39,780 nucleotides of DNA from JAGGVT01 sp965369605 (GCA_965369605.1 CBDURE010000018.1:1-39780); one strand, 5' to 3'; shown: positions 17,901 through 26,590, numbered from the stretch's first letter. Numbers and translations: made by a program. Notes: generated by a model from the letters alone, not told the origin.

Positions 17901-19106
17901 ATGAAACACAAACAAATCTATTTCCTCATTATCATACTTGTATCATGTTTCACTTGTATCTCAGGAGGCCATGCTGAAACATCGGATGATGATATATTCC
18001 TACTTCCGATAACTAAGAATGGCAAACTGGGTTACATCGACACAAGCGGAAATATTGTCATTGAACCAAAATTTGAATACTCTTCAGATCAATACAAGTT
18101 ATTTAACCCGGAAATGTTTTTATTTAGCGAAGGGCTTGCTGCTGTTGCAATAAATGAAAATGAATCGAAGAAGCATTTGTATATTGTAAGGAATGCCCCT
18201 GTTTGGATAGAAGAAAATAAATCATTGATATGGGGTTATATTGACAAAACAGGAAAATTTATAATTCCACCCATGTTTACTATTGCCCGTAATTTTGAGG
18301 ATGGTCTTGCGATTGTATCCGCTGCATGGATTACTGATGGCAAGGATATGGGTTACATAAATAAACGCTTGAATTTTGTAATCGAACCGCAATTGTATAA
18401 TTCAAAACTCTCTGCAAATGGTTTGGTCGATATGCAAGAATATGATTTTGACCTTGATAGTTATATTGGTCGATCAGGTATCTTCGCTATTAAACCGCAT
18501 TATGTAATCCTTAATCATTATTATAATGGATTAGCCGTTGCAGGAAAATCTGCTCGCAAATACTCACCTTTTTCCTTGCTGTCCTTTTTGGATCCAGGTG
18601 TGAAGTTTGGATATATTGACAGGACAGGTGAATTCGCTATTGAACCTCAGTTTGAAAGGTGTGCGAGGTTTTCTGAAGGTCTTGCCGCTGTTAGAACTGA
18701 TAAATGGGGATATATCGATACATCAGGCAAAGTTGTTATCAAACCTATTTTTGATTATGCAGGCGAATTCTCCGAGGGCCTGGCTGCTGTTAAAATCGGA
18801 GCTGGCAATGACAGAATCTATGGATATATCGACAAAGATGGCAGGGGTGTAATAAAAAGACAATTTTATACTGCAAGGAAATTCCATGACGGTCTGGCTG
18901 TTGTAGGCATTAAAAGTACAGAGACTTGCTGTGATAGCTTTGGTTATATTGATAAAACCGGAAATGTCGTTATTGGACCTAAATACTACAACGCCAATAG
19001 TTTTATCAACGGATATGCATTTGTGGAAATCTGGGATGGTAAAAATCAAAGAAAATTCGCATGGATAGATAAATCCGGCAACTATATCTGGGGACCGACT
19101 AATTAG
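17901..19106 (+). CDS. Exported WG-repeat protein
   Basis: A 401-residue WG-repeat protein. A GTG at 17892 is in frame but is part of the Shine-Dalgarno GAGGTG (17889-17894), so the ATG at 17901 is the start. The N-terminus (MKHKQIYFLIIILVSCFTCI, then SGGHAETSDD) is an export signal. It can be read as a lipobox (LVSC, Cys16) or as signal-peptidase-I cleavage after GHA. Eight WG units follow (for example WGYIDTSGKVVIKPIFDYAG) with a terminal half-unit KSGNYIWGPTN. Units 3 and 4 are degenerate. Function is unknown; the protein is probably periplasmic or surface-attached. The next WG gene starts 84 bases downstream on the same strand and is probably cotranscribed. The last 40 or so bases are nearly identical to the ends of the other two WG genes. 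Confidence 0.9.
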   Translation: MKHKQIYFLIIILVSCFTCISGGHAETSDDDIFLLPITKNGKLGYIDTSGNIVIEPKFEYSSDQYKLFNPEMFLFSEGLAAVAINENESKKHLYIVRNAPVWIEENKSLIWGYIDKTGKFIIPPMFTIARNFEDGLAIVSAAWITDGKDMGYINKRLNFVIEPQLYNSKLSANGLVDMQEYDFDLDSYIGRSGIFAIKPHYVILNHYYNGLAVAGKSARKYSPFSLLSFLDPGVKFGYIDRTGEFAIEPQFERCARFSEGLAAVRTDKWGYIDTSGKVVIKPIFDYAGEFSEGLAAVKIGAGNDRIYGYIDKDGRGVIKRQFYTARKFHDGLAVVGIKSTETCCDSFGYIDKTGNVVIGPKYYNANSFINGYAFVEIWDGKNQRKFAWIDKSGNYIWGPTN

Positions 19107-19190
19107 GATTAATTTTAAATAATTACAAAACATTATTGCGGTTTTAATGTCAAAGCAATAACAATAAACTAACACGCGAGGAGTGTAGCA

Positions 19191-20243
19191 ATGCTAAATA
19201 AAAGACAAACGATTATTGCTTTACTGTGCGCTGTTCTCATTTTCCCATTAAGTGCGGCAACGGCAATATGCGATGAGGATATCAACCGCTACCTGATTGA
19301 AAAGGATGGTAAGTGGGGATTTATCGACAGGGCGGGGAATATTGCAATTGAGCCTGTATTCGATGACGCGTGGATGTTCCGTGACGGCATGGCAAAAATA
19401 CGCAAAGGCGATGAGCAAACAGGCTTGTACGGTTTCATCAATGCTGCATGTGAAATTGCAGTTAACCCGCAGTTCGGCAAGGCATATGATTTCAGCGATG
19501 GTTATGCGCGTGTTCGAATCGGCGATGAGGAAACCGGCAAATGGGGCATCGTTGATAAATCCGGTAACTTCGTGATTAAACCGGAGTTTGCCAGCGTTCG
19601 GAATTTCGGGGAGGGACTCGCAGCTGTTCAAACTGGCGAGAAGGAAACCGGTAAATGGGGATTTGTGGATGAATCCGGTGATTTTGTTATAGAACCTCAA
19701 TTCGATAACGCAGCCAGTTTCAGCGAAAACCTGGCAGGTGCGGCAATCAACGGCAAGTGGGGCTTTATCGATAAATCCGGCGAGTTTGTTATCAAACCCG
19801 AATACTTCAGTGTTTACAGATTTAACGAGGGCATGGCGAGAATTAATATTGGCGATAAGGAAAGCAGAATCTATGGTTGGATCGACAAAACCGGCAATAT
19901 TGCAATAGAACCGCAATATAGCATAACGTACAGATTTTCAGAGGGACTGGCAAGTGTCAGGATAAATATTGGTGAAATTGGCAAATGGGGATTTATCGAC
20001 AGAAGCGGGAATATGATTATCGAGCGGCAATATGACTGGGCGTGGGAGTATATTGACGGCCTTGTCTGTGTCGAGGCATACGAGTTTGAAAATCCCTTCC
20101 TCGAATTTGCATATAGGCTTAAATTTGGCGCTGATAGCAATGATATTGTAATGATCGGCAATGTTGAAAGGGGTACGAAAATCACTTTCCTCGACAAGGA
20201 CGGAAAGCAGCTATTCGATCCGATTTTCGCCAAGGCTGGATGA
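19191..20243 (+). CDS. Exported WG-repeat protein, truncated by an in-frame TGA
   Basis: A 350-residue WG-repeat protein with a Sec signal (MLNKRQTIIALLCAVLIFPL, cleavage near SAATA) and Shine-Dalgarno GAGGAG shortly upstream. Seven complete WG units are followed by an eighth (FLDKDGKQLFDPIFAKAG) that stops at TGA 20241-20243 in mid-repeat. The same frame continues for 71 more codons with the rest of unit 8 (FTEGLCPV), a complete ninth unit (WGCIDKSGEFVIKP) and the family's invariant ending IDKSSNYIWEPTN. The ancestral gene was therefore 19191-20456, about 421 residues. The stop may be a true nonsense mutation (TGG to TGA is the simplest), an assembly error, or read through. TGA is an ordinary terminator for other genes here, so general recoding is unlikely. 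Confidence 0.88.
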   Translation: MLNKRQTIIALLCAVLIFPLSAATAICDEDINRYLIEKDGKWGFIDRAGNIAIEPVFDDAWMFRDGMAKIRKGDEQTGLYGFINAACEIAVNPQFGKAYDFSDGYARVRIGDEETGKWGIVDKSGNFVIKPEFASVRNFGEGLAAVQTGEKETGKWGFVDESGDFVIEPQFDNAASFSENLAGAAINGKWGFIDKSGEFVIKPEYFSVYRFNEGMARINIGDKESRIYGWIDKTGNIAIEPQYSITYRFSEGLASVRINIGEIGKWGFIDRSGNMIIERQYDWAWEYIDGLVCVEAYEFENPFLEFAYRLKFGADSNDIVMIGNVERGTKITFLDKDGKQLFDPIFAKAG

Positions 20244-20456
20244 TTCCCGAAATTCACCGAGGGTTTATGTCCCGTGCGGACAGGCAATTATGATAACTAC
20301 AAATGGGGATGTATCGATAAATCCGGCGAGTTTGTAATCAAACCGATTTATGATTATGTCTGGGGTTTCACAAACGGAATCGCCATGGTTAAAATCGATG
20401 GCAAGATCGGCTGGATAGACAAATCCAGCAATTATATCTGGGAGCCGACAAATTAG
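20244..20456 (+). pseudogene. Detached C-terminal part of the WG-repeat gene
   Basis: The in-frame continuation of the gene at 19191 beyond its TGA: the end of WG unit 8, a complete unit 9 and the terminal half-unit ending NYIWEPTN, TAG stop. It has no convincing ribosome-binding site of its own (only a GTG at 20274), so it is unlikely to be translated alone. The repeat framework is intact after the stop with no frameshift, which suggests a recent or unreal lesion. Confidence 0.8.
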
Positions 20457-20458
20457 AA

Positions 20459-20514
20459 CCCAACCAGTTGGAACCAACCAGTCGGAACCAACTAGTCGGA
20501 ACCAACTAGTTGGA
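20459..20514. repeat. Four tandem copies of a 14-bp unit
   Basis: Four direct copies of ACCAAC[CT]AGT[CT]GGA (first base varies in copy 1) lie end to end just after the WG stop codon. Each unit contains a near-palindrome (CCAACTAGTTGG), so the tract can also fold. It is followed by A/T-rich sequence and may act as a transcript end or binding cluster. Confidence 0.8.
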
Positions 20515-20567
20515 AATTAATTAATAATTCGCGTGACTAAATTGGGTTTGGCGCCGTCTATTATGCG

Positions 20568-21755
20568 ATGCTGAATCCTGATTCTGATATCCGCACGTAT
20601 GGCAATACTAATCTGTTCGATACAGAAACCGCAGTCATTCTCAATTCACGCCATGGGAAATTTCCCAAAGGCTCGGATATCTGGGTGCGAAACACAATAT
20701 CAGCTGTGAAATCAGCAATCGGCAGGAGGAAAACTATCATCGCATCCATTGGCATGAACACATGGGAAATCGTTCTGTGGGCTTGCGGAGAATATGGCGG
20801 CAATGTGATAGTAATTCTTCCTGATAACAAGCGCGATGACATTGTGAATAACGCGGAATATTTTATGCACGATTTTGGTTTAAAGTTAGACAATTGCGCG
20901 TTCAAACTTGTACAATCTGAAAGCAGATCACAAGGCAAAAAAGCGTGGTGGGACACGCGGGATAAATTAGCAGTCGATATGGCATATGAAATAATGCCGG
21001 TGTCTGTCCGTCAAGGCGGCAGGTGGAGTGATGTTCTGACAAGTCGGATTGTTAATGCTAAAACTGTAAATCGCGCGTTTCAAACTGCCTACAACCACAA
21101 GGCTGAAAGAAACCGGATGGCATTTGAAATGTCATACAATGGCATTTCATATAACCCTGATTTTATCACTCACTGGACAAGGCGATTCTGCTGTCCGTGG
21201 CCCGGCGAAAGAACAGCGGATTATTACAAAGCGATTGCAAATAGTCGCGATAAATATCCTCGCGGGGCGGATGCGACACTCAAACGGATTTTATCTGAAA
21301 AACTCCTGAGGGGATCATCAACAAGGATAAAAAACGGTAAAATCGCTGTCGGATTCACCGATTTACCTCCGCATGAAGCTGTCAAACTGATGAAGTGGCG
21401 CAGGCGATATTGCCGTTATACGTTCGAGCCGTACGGAATCGCGATTCGAAAAGAAGCCGCGATTGATTCTGGAATCAAGCCGGTAACATATATTGGCAAG
21501 AACCAAATAACAGAGGGTTTTAACCCTCTGCTTCTACAAAAGCCAGATGAATACACCCAAACCTGCTCCAAAGGCGAATGGTGGCGTGAATCGGAATGGC
21601 GATTTATCGGTAATCTTGATTTATCGCGATTTGCTCCCGCGGATATCAGAGTAATAGTACCCTCCAACAGTCAAACCAGGCAATTCAGCGATTTATCAAG
21701 GTGCAATGCCATTTCACTCGAGAGCATTGGCATCAGGCTAAAAATCTCGACATGA
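20568..21755 (+). CDS. Unrecognised protein with Rossmann-like N-terminal region
   Basis: A 395-residue soluble protein with no signal or membrane span. I do not recognise the family. The N-terminal 100 residues (AVILNSRHGKFPKGSDIWVR, then KTIIASIGMNTWEIVLWA, then GGNVIVILPD) alternate strands and helices with a Ser/Gly-rich loop, loosely like DprA/LOG Rossmann proteins. The C-terminal part has a Trp/Arg/Tyr-rich stretch (LMKWRRRYCRYTFEPYGIAI) followed by a KPVTYI strand. A palindrome (21511-21530) identical in its arms to the valS terminator is embedded in frame and encodes ITEGFNPLLL, which looks like an inserted repeat. No Shine-Dalgarno is evident before the ATG at 20568, so the start is uncertain. 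Unlike its neighbours it is not exported. Confidence 0.7.
   Translation: MLNPDSDIRTYGNTNLFDTETAVILNSRHGKFPKGSDIWVRNTISAVKSAIGRRKTIIASIGMNTWEIVLWACGEYGGNVIVILPDNKRDDIVNNAEYFMHDFGLKLDNCAFKLVQSESRSQGKKAWWDTRDKLAVDMAYEIMPVSVRQGGRWSDVLTSRIVNAKTVNRAFQTAYNHKAERNRMAFEMSYNGISYNPDFITHWTRRFCCPWPGERTADYYKAIANSRDKYPRGADATLKRILSEKLLRGSSTRIKNGKIAVGFTDLPPHEAVKLMKWRRRYCRYTFEPYGIAIRKEAAIDSGIKPVTYIGKNQITEGFNPLLLQKPDEYTQTCSKGEWWRESEWRFIGNLDLSRFAPADIRVIVPSNSQTRQFSDLSRCNAISLESIGIRLKIST
21511..21530. repeat. Palindrome inside coding region, same as valS terminator
   Basis: CAGAGGGTT-TT-AACCCTCTG, a perfect 9-bp-arm palindrome, differs from the hairpin at 4149-4170 only in its centre. In the coding frame it is open and encodes about seven residues without a stop. 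Confidence 0.8.
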
Positions 21756-21771
21756 AATACACGCATTTGCT

Positions 21772-21800
21772 TTTGCAGATATTGGAATATCTGTTATAAT
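21772..21800 (+). promoter_or_regulatory. Extended -10 promoter for lipoprotein at 21843
   Basis: TG-T-TATAAT lies at 21792-21800 with a weak upstream element (TTGCAG at 21773-21778, 16-base spacer). The predicted leader is about 36 bases and includes AGAGGA before the ATG. Confidence 0.6.
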
Positions 21801-21842
21801 GTATACATCTAATATCTAATTTTCTCTACAGAGGATTGCATT

Positions 21843-23783
21843 ATGAAACACATTTCCTTGATATTACTAATTGTATCAGCTTGCTTTATTGCAGCCTGTT
21901 CCAGCAGCACTCCGGTAAACCTGAATGACAGCACACCGGAAGCGACTTTTTCAACAGGCGAAACAGCAATCGCCGGTTCAGGCCAAATAGTGCTTGACCC
22001 ATCCGGCACTGCTGAAATAATACCCGACCGCAACGCGGACTGGCATTACAATGTAACATCCCTGCTTGCCAGCGGATGCCCCGGTGGATGTTTTACGTTC
22101 ACAGTTTTGGATGTCTCAGGCGAAGTCTGGACAATTGAATTGTCTATCGAAAATCCAACTGCGATTCAGGTGCATGATGTCCGAATCCTGTATTACGACA
22201 CTTACGGTAAAACCATTCTGAATCCGGATGGCTATATCGACCTGTTCGGGCATACATTCTGCCCCTTTACCGCTTTTGGGAAAGAATTTGCAAATCGCGC
22301 GTTCCCAATGGGACCCGGCGGAATTGACACCGAAACTCTTGAACTCGGCTGGCCTGTTGGACAGCCTTGGTTTATTAGTTACATAATCGAAGTTTCTCTT
22401 GGCGGCAATTGTGATGAACCCTGGATGATTGAGGGCGAGGTCTCAAACGACATTCCAGCCAGCGGCGGAAGCGCGATTGTTTCAGCCAGCGTTTACGACT
22501 GGCAGGACGATGAGCACGAATGTTGGTGCGACTGGAGCTCCCTTGGTAACGGAAATGAAAGAATGACAAAGATCGGTGGAGATACTGGTCGCAGGGATTA
22601 TGAACGTGAAATCACAACCGGTCCGGGAATTCCTCCCGGTCAGTATCCGATTGTTCTTTCCAGCGCAGATGTGCTGCAGGTTTATAATATAATCATGGCA
22701 ACTGTTTATGAGCAATCTGAACCGATTAATCTCACCAATGATGATATCGACAATCGGTTGAATTTCACATCGAAGACTGTCTCAGCGTTTGGCAAGGAGG
22801 TTTATGTTGTCTGGTCTGAGGATACTACGTCTGATACATTTACTGAAATCTATTTCAAGAAAAGTGTTGACGGCTCATGGGATGATAAGTTCCTTCTTTT
22901 CCCGAACGTCGATGATGATGATTTCTACAGCAGCCCGTCAATCGCGGTAAATGAAATCACAGGCGACATTCATGCGCTTACTCAGGGTTATACCAATGCC
23001 GCCGGCGGACTTGCATACCGCAAGCATGTTGGCGAGACATGGAGCGAATTGCAGGTTCTGATTAATGACCCGTTTGGTTATGACGCGCAGCTTGATGTCG
23101 AAAACAACGGCAAAGTTCATGTCGCGTTCCATGGCGCCAATGGCCCCTTCTTCTGCATTAAACATCTGCTCGACCCTGGAACAGGCACTTTTAATCCGGC
23201 GGAGATTCTGATGATAGGAATGTCTCCAATGGATGTTTTCTATAATCCCGCGATGGATCATGACAGCGAGGGATGTTTTCACATGACCGCCACAACAGGT
23301 TTTGGTGGCGCAAATGGTGTAGCCTACAAATTCTGGAACGGATATAACTGGAGTTCAACGGGAATGGTGCTGAATGATGAAGCATCGATGTGGCAGGATA
23401 TATCAGTCGCGCCCAACAGAAAAGCAACCATGGTTTATGTCAAGGATGATTCCAATCTCTGGATGATGCAGTGGGAAGGCTACTGGGAAGCGAGTGAGCA
23501 TCAGGTTACCACCGATGCGCAGATGTACGGCATTCCGAATCTTGATTCCGATTCATTTGGCAATATGCATCTTGCATACAGCGGTGAAACTGACGGCGAC
23601 AGGGATATTTATTACACTGTCATGGATGAGGAAACAGAAGTCTGGACTACTCCTGTCAATCTGAGCGATAACATAAGCGCATCCGAAAATCCCGGACTGT
23701 ATGTCGGCTCTGATGACACGGTTCATATCGTGTGGCAGGACAATGGCGATGGCGATTTTGATGTTTTTTATATCGCGTTGTAA
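21843..23783 (+). CDS. Lipoprotein with shared N-terminal module and sialidase/BNR-like propeller
   Basis: A 646-residue lipoprotein: signal MKHISLILLIVSACFIAAC with lipobox IAAC, and AGAGGA seven bases before the ATG. Residues about 40-285 are the shared module in clear form: VHDVRILYYDTYGKT, LNPDGYIDLF, CPFTAFGKEFANRAF, GGSAIVSASVYDWQ and GQYPIVLSS. Residues about 295-646 consist of repeats with a conserved pattern (YFKKSVDGSW, SSPSIAVNEITGDIHAL, LHLAYSGETDGDRDIYY, VHIVWQDNGDGDFDVFY) typical of sialidase/BNR-like beta-propellers. No sialidase catalytic set is evident, so it is more likely a binding propeller. It is separated from the preceding gene by its own promoter and ends at an intrinsic terminator. 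Confidence 0.88.
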   Translation: MKHISLILLIVSACFIAACSSSTPVNLNDSTPEATFSTGETAIAGSGQIVLDPSGTAEIIPDRNADWHYNVTSLLASGCPGGCFTFTVLDVSGEVWTIELSIENPTAIQVHDVRILYYDTYGKTILNPDGYIDLFGHTFCPFTAFGKEFANRAFPMGPGGIDTETLELGWPVGQPWFISYIIEVSLGGNCDEPWMIEGEVSNDIPASGGSAIVSASVYDWQDDEHECWCDWSSLGNGNERMTKIGGDTGRRDYEREITTGPGIPPGQYPIVLSSADVLQVYNIIMATVYEQSEPINLTNDDIDNRLNFTSKTVSAFGKEVYVVWSEDTTSDTFTEIYFKKSVDGSWDDKFLLFPNVDDDDFYSSPSIAVNEITGDIHALTQGYTNAAGGLAYRKHVGETWSELQVLINDPFGYDAQLDVENNGKVHVAFHGANGPFFCIKHLLDPGTGTFNPAEILMIGMSPMDVFYNPAMDHDSEGCFHMTATTGFGGANGVAYKFWNGYNWSSTGMVLNDEASMWQDISVAPNRKATMVYVKDDSNLWMMQWEGYWEASEHQVTTDAQMYGIPNLDSDSFGNMHLAYSGETDGDRDIYYTVMDEETEVWTTPVNLSDNISASENPGLYVGSDDTVHIVWQDNGDGDFDVFYIAL

Positions 23784-23810
23784 GCAATAACACAATTTAG
23801 AAATACAAAA

Positions 23811-23841
23811 GGCAATCCCTTGTCGGGGTTGTCTTTTTTTT
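23811..23841 (+). terminator. Intrinsic terminator after lipoprotein at 21843
   Basis: GGCAATCCC pairs with GGGGTTGTC (two G-T pairs) across a five-base loop, followed by eight T residues (23834-23841). It starts 28 bases past the stop codon. Confidence 0.85.
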
Positions 23842-23870
23842 ATGAGAGCGCCCTTTATTCATTACACCGC

Positions 23871-24977
23871 TTAAAACACACCATGCGGGAGGTTCACATC
23901 AGGCATGATTGCGGTTGCGGGATCAAATATCTCTATCGAGGTAACGCCGTTAATTCCAAATTGCCTTGAGTAATCCTCAAGTTCTTTTACGGTTTTATTT
24001 CTGTTGGAGGTTAAATCAATTTCAGGGCGGAAGTCGATAATTGCAATCGGCACTACTTTGGGGTTGTTAATTGCGCAGTCCTTAGCGAGGTCCACTACTA
24101 GAATCACGCTTCGTTTTGTTTTTTCATCCCGCTGGTCAAACGCGAAATTCCCAAGGCTGTAGGCAATCAACCCGCCGCGGTATCGCTCTATTCCCTGGAG
24201 GACATGCGGATGGTGTCCGATTATGATATCCGCGCCGGCATCAATTAATTTATGGGCGATTTCCTTTTGCTTGTTGGATGCTGTATTAATGTACTCACCG
24301 CCCCAGTGCAGGGATACTACGATGAAATCAACATTACGGCGAATGGATTTTATTTCCTTAATCTGGTGATAAACATCCAGCTGCGCAATCCCAGCTTTGG
24401 CGATATCCAAACTTGTGGGAATTACATTCTGCGCGCCGATGAAAGCGATTTTAATCCCGTTCTTTTCCAGCACTTTTGCCTTGTAAGGCTCTTCATTGCC
24501 AATACCACCGCCGACAGCGATGATTCCGGCATCATCCAAATGTTTTAGAGTATGCTGCAAACCTGTACGGCCCTGGTCAAAAGCGTGATTGTTAGCGACA
24601 GACAAAATGTTAAATCCGGCTGATGCCAGTTCCTTTGCCATTTTCGGATTGCCCATGAAAACGTTTTCAGTATGTGTCGGGGAGTATCTTGTTGTCAGCG
24701 GTGATTCAAGATTGCCAAATAAAACATCAGCGTTTTGCAAAACACTCGATGTTTTTTCGCAGAGCCATCCGGTGCCGTATTTGCGGATACGGTTGCCCAC
24801 ACCTCTGCTGAGCATTATGTCGCCGACTGCCATGAAGCGGATTATTGATTTTTGAGAATCATTATCAGCGGAAATAGGCAATTCATCGGCGGATGATTGT
24901 CCGATGCCGGTTGTTATAATCAGGATAATTATCGTGATGAGAACGCGCATTACCAGTATGTCAAATCGGCATTTCAT
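23871..24977 (-). CDS. CapA/PgsA-family exported metallophosphoesterase-like protein
   Basis: A 368-residue member of the CapA (poly-gamma-glutamate biosynthesis) family, calcineurin-like fold. Motifs in order: GDIMLSRGVG (metal-binding Asp), GNLESPLT, LSVANNHAFDQGRTGL (GNHE-like), VVSLHWGGEY, IIGHHPHVLQGIE and AYSLGNFAFDQ. The N-terminus (MRVLITIIILIITTGIGQSS) is a signal peptide. The ATG at 24977 is taken, but the one at 24950 is equally possible because neither has a good Shine-Dalgarno. Members anchor or export anionic polymers or act as surface phosphoesterases; no capB/capC genes are present here. It starts 18 bases after the MFS gene stop and is probably the second gene of that operon. 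Confidence 0.93.
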   Translation of the reverse strand: MKCRFDILVMRVLITIIILIITTGIGQSSADELPISADNDSQKSIIRFMAVGDIMLSRGVGNRIRKYGTGWLCEKTSSVLQNADVLFGNLESPLTTRYSPTHTENVFMGNPKMAKELASAGFNILSVANNHAFDQGRTGLQHTLKHLDDAGIIAVGGGIGNEEPYKAKVLEKNGIKIAFIGAQNVIPTSLDIAKAGIAQLDVYHQIKEIKSIRRNVDFIVVSLHWGGEYINTASNKQKEIAHKLIDAGADIIIGHHPHVLQGIERYRGGLIAYSLGNFAFDQRDEKTKRSVILVVDLAKDCAINNPKVVPIAIIDFRPEIDLTSNRNKTVKELEDYSRQFGINGVTSIEIFDPATAIMPDVNLPHGVF

Positions 24978-24995
24978 TGCATTTGTTTAAATGAA

Positions 24996-26240
24996 TTAAT
25001 ACTTCACTCCCAGTTCGATAAAAATAGGACGGATTACCTTTCTCAATGCCGGCAGCTTTCTGTAGAAATCGAATGCGGCGAAAAGGCAGATAATTCCGCC
25101 GATTATCAACGTTACAGGCGCGCCGATGAATTCAGCCATGCTTCCAGCGATGATGCTTCCAAACGGGAGGAAACCAAGTATGGATGCCGTATAAAACGCC
25201 ATGACCCGTCCGCGTTTGTCGTCATCAACGATGTTTTGGAGTGTTGTGTTGCATGATGAAAACATGTTGAGCTGTCCGAAACCGACAATCGCGAGAAACA
25301 GCATTGAAAGATATAGATTATTCGATAGCGAAAACAGTATGACCCCCGTTGCGAAAATCGTTGTTGACAGCACGATATTTTTTCCTATTCCCTTGACACT
25401 TTTCCGCATGGCGAAAACCAATCCGCCGATTATCGCGCCGACTCCAACCGCTGCCATCAGATATCCCAGCGTCTTTGCATCGCCGCCTAAAACAGTTTTT
25501 GCAAACACGGGCATGAGAATCATATAGGAAAGCGCTGACAGGCTGACAATCGCAAGCAGCTGCAGTATTGCCCTGATTGGCGCGAATCCGAATGAATATC
25601 GCGCTCCCTCGATAAATTCCTCTTTCAGGTTATGTCCGCGCAGTTCAACCAGTCGGGGTTTTAGTTTCATCATCAAAAGCGCGACTATAACAGAAAGATA
25701 GCTGAATCCGTTAATCAAAAAACATATCCCTTCACCAACTGTTGCGATAACAATGCCAGCTATTGTAGGTCCAATCAGCCTTGCGGAGTTGAACAGGATT
25801 GAGTTCAATGCGATTGCGTTGCTTAAATCCTCTTTTTTCTCCACGATGTCGGGCAGGAATGCTTGTCTTGTAGGCATATCGAATGCGAATATTGTTCCCT
25901 GAAGTATGCTCAATGCGATAATATGCCAGACTTCAATTTGATTTGTTAGAACCAGCCATGCGAGAATAAGCGCCTGAATCATCGCAAGCGATTGCGTTAC
26001 GATTATTATCCTGTGACGGTTATAACGGTCAGCGAGAACACCGACAAACGGCGCGATGATAAGATTCGGAATCTGCGTAGCGAATCCAACAACTCCCAGG
26101 AGAATCTCGGAATCTGTCAAACGATAAACCAGCCACGCCATCGCGATTCGCTGCATCCATGAACCGATGAGGGATACAGCCTGTCCGCCGAAATAAAGGC
26201 GGTAGTTGGGGTACGAAAACGCTCGCGCGAATATTTTCAA
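24996..26240 (-). CDS. Major facilitator superfamily exporter (MFS_3/EntS-like)
   Basis: A 414-residue transporter with about 12 membrane spans. The N-terminal FSYPNYRLYFGGQAVSLIGS, then WMQRIAMAWLVY, and the loop GVLADRYNRHRIII (motif A, G-x-x-D-R-x-x-R) place it in the MFS_3 exporters, which include enterobactin and macrolide efflux proteins. The central DMPTRQAFLPDIV segment is also typical. The substrate is unknown. The start codon is TTG at 26240 (no ATG precedes the conserved N-terminus), with no good Shine-Dalgarno, so expression may be weak. The following CapA-type gene is 18 bases downstream, so the two are likely one unit. The upstream 510 bases are repeat sequence. Confidence 0.92.
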   Translation of the reverse strand: MKIFARAFSYPNYRLYFGGQAVSLIGSWMQRIAMAWLVYRLTDSEILLGVVGFATQIPNLIIAPFVGVLADRYNRHRIIIVTQSLAMIQALILAWLVLTNQIEVWHIIALSILQGTIFAFDMPTRQAFLPDIVEKKEDLSNAIALNSILFNSARLIGPTIAGIVIATVGEGICFLINGFSYLSVIVALLMMKLKPRLVELRGHNLKEEFIEGARYSFGFAPIRAILQLLAIVSLSALSYMILMPVFAKTVLGGDAKTLGYLMAAVGVGAIIGGLVFAMRKSVKGIGKNIVLSTTIFATGVILFSLSNNLYLSMLFLAIVGFGQLNMFSSCNTTLQNIVDDDKRGRVMAFYTASILGFLPFGSIIAGSMAEFIGAPVTLIIGGIICLFAAFDFYRKLPALRKVIRPIFIELGVKY

Positions 26241-26288
26241 TCTGTCGTTTATTTTTATTGTTTCCTGTTAATGCCTCTGAACAAGAAT

Positions 26289-26590
26289 GGATTCCGGGTC
26301 AAGCCCGGAATGACATAAACTTGACATCTTGGTAAAACCCCGGATGACATAAGCTTGGCATCCTGGTAAAACCCGGGATGACATAAGCTTGGCATCTTGG
26401 TAAAAACCCCGGATGACATTAGCTTGGCATCCTGGTAAAAACCCGGGATGACATTAGCTTGGCATCCTGGTAAAACCCGGGATGACAAAAGTTTGTCATT
26501 TTGGCAAAAGCCTGGGATGACAGTGATTTGTCATTCCGGCAAAAGCTTGGGATGACAGTGATTTGTCATTCCGGGCTTGACCCGGAATCC
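26289..26590. repeat. Tandem 34-35-bp repeat array bounded by perfect 27-bp inverted repeats
   Basis: The ends 26289-26315 and 26564-26590 are perfect 27-base reverse complements (GGATTCCGGGTCAAGCCCGG, then AATGACA). Between them lie about eight imperfect direct copies of a 34-35-base unit (GGATGACATAAGCTTGGCAT, then CCTGGTAAAACCCG). The outermost units grade into the inverted-repeat sequence, so the tandem unit seems derived from the ends. There are no unique spacers, so it is not CRISPR. Spurious ORFs across it are repeat translations. Confidence 0.9.

Noticed and set aside
19248..19916. 222-residue minus-strand ORF with a repeating pattern
   Set aside because: Shadow of the WG repeats; its periodicity comes from the coding strand.
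20241..20243. Genome-wide TGA recoding to Trp or Gly
   Set aside because: Several intact genes here (for example those ending at 2449, 8221 and 21755) end naturally at TGA at the expected family length.
26255..26488. ORF of 77 residues reading SSG/PG repeats
   Set aside because: It is a translation of the 34-35-bp tandem array; no ribosome-binding site and no protein-like composition.
26305..26590. Possible CRISPR array
   Set aside because: Units abut directly and vary gradually; there are no unique spacers and no cas genes.
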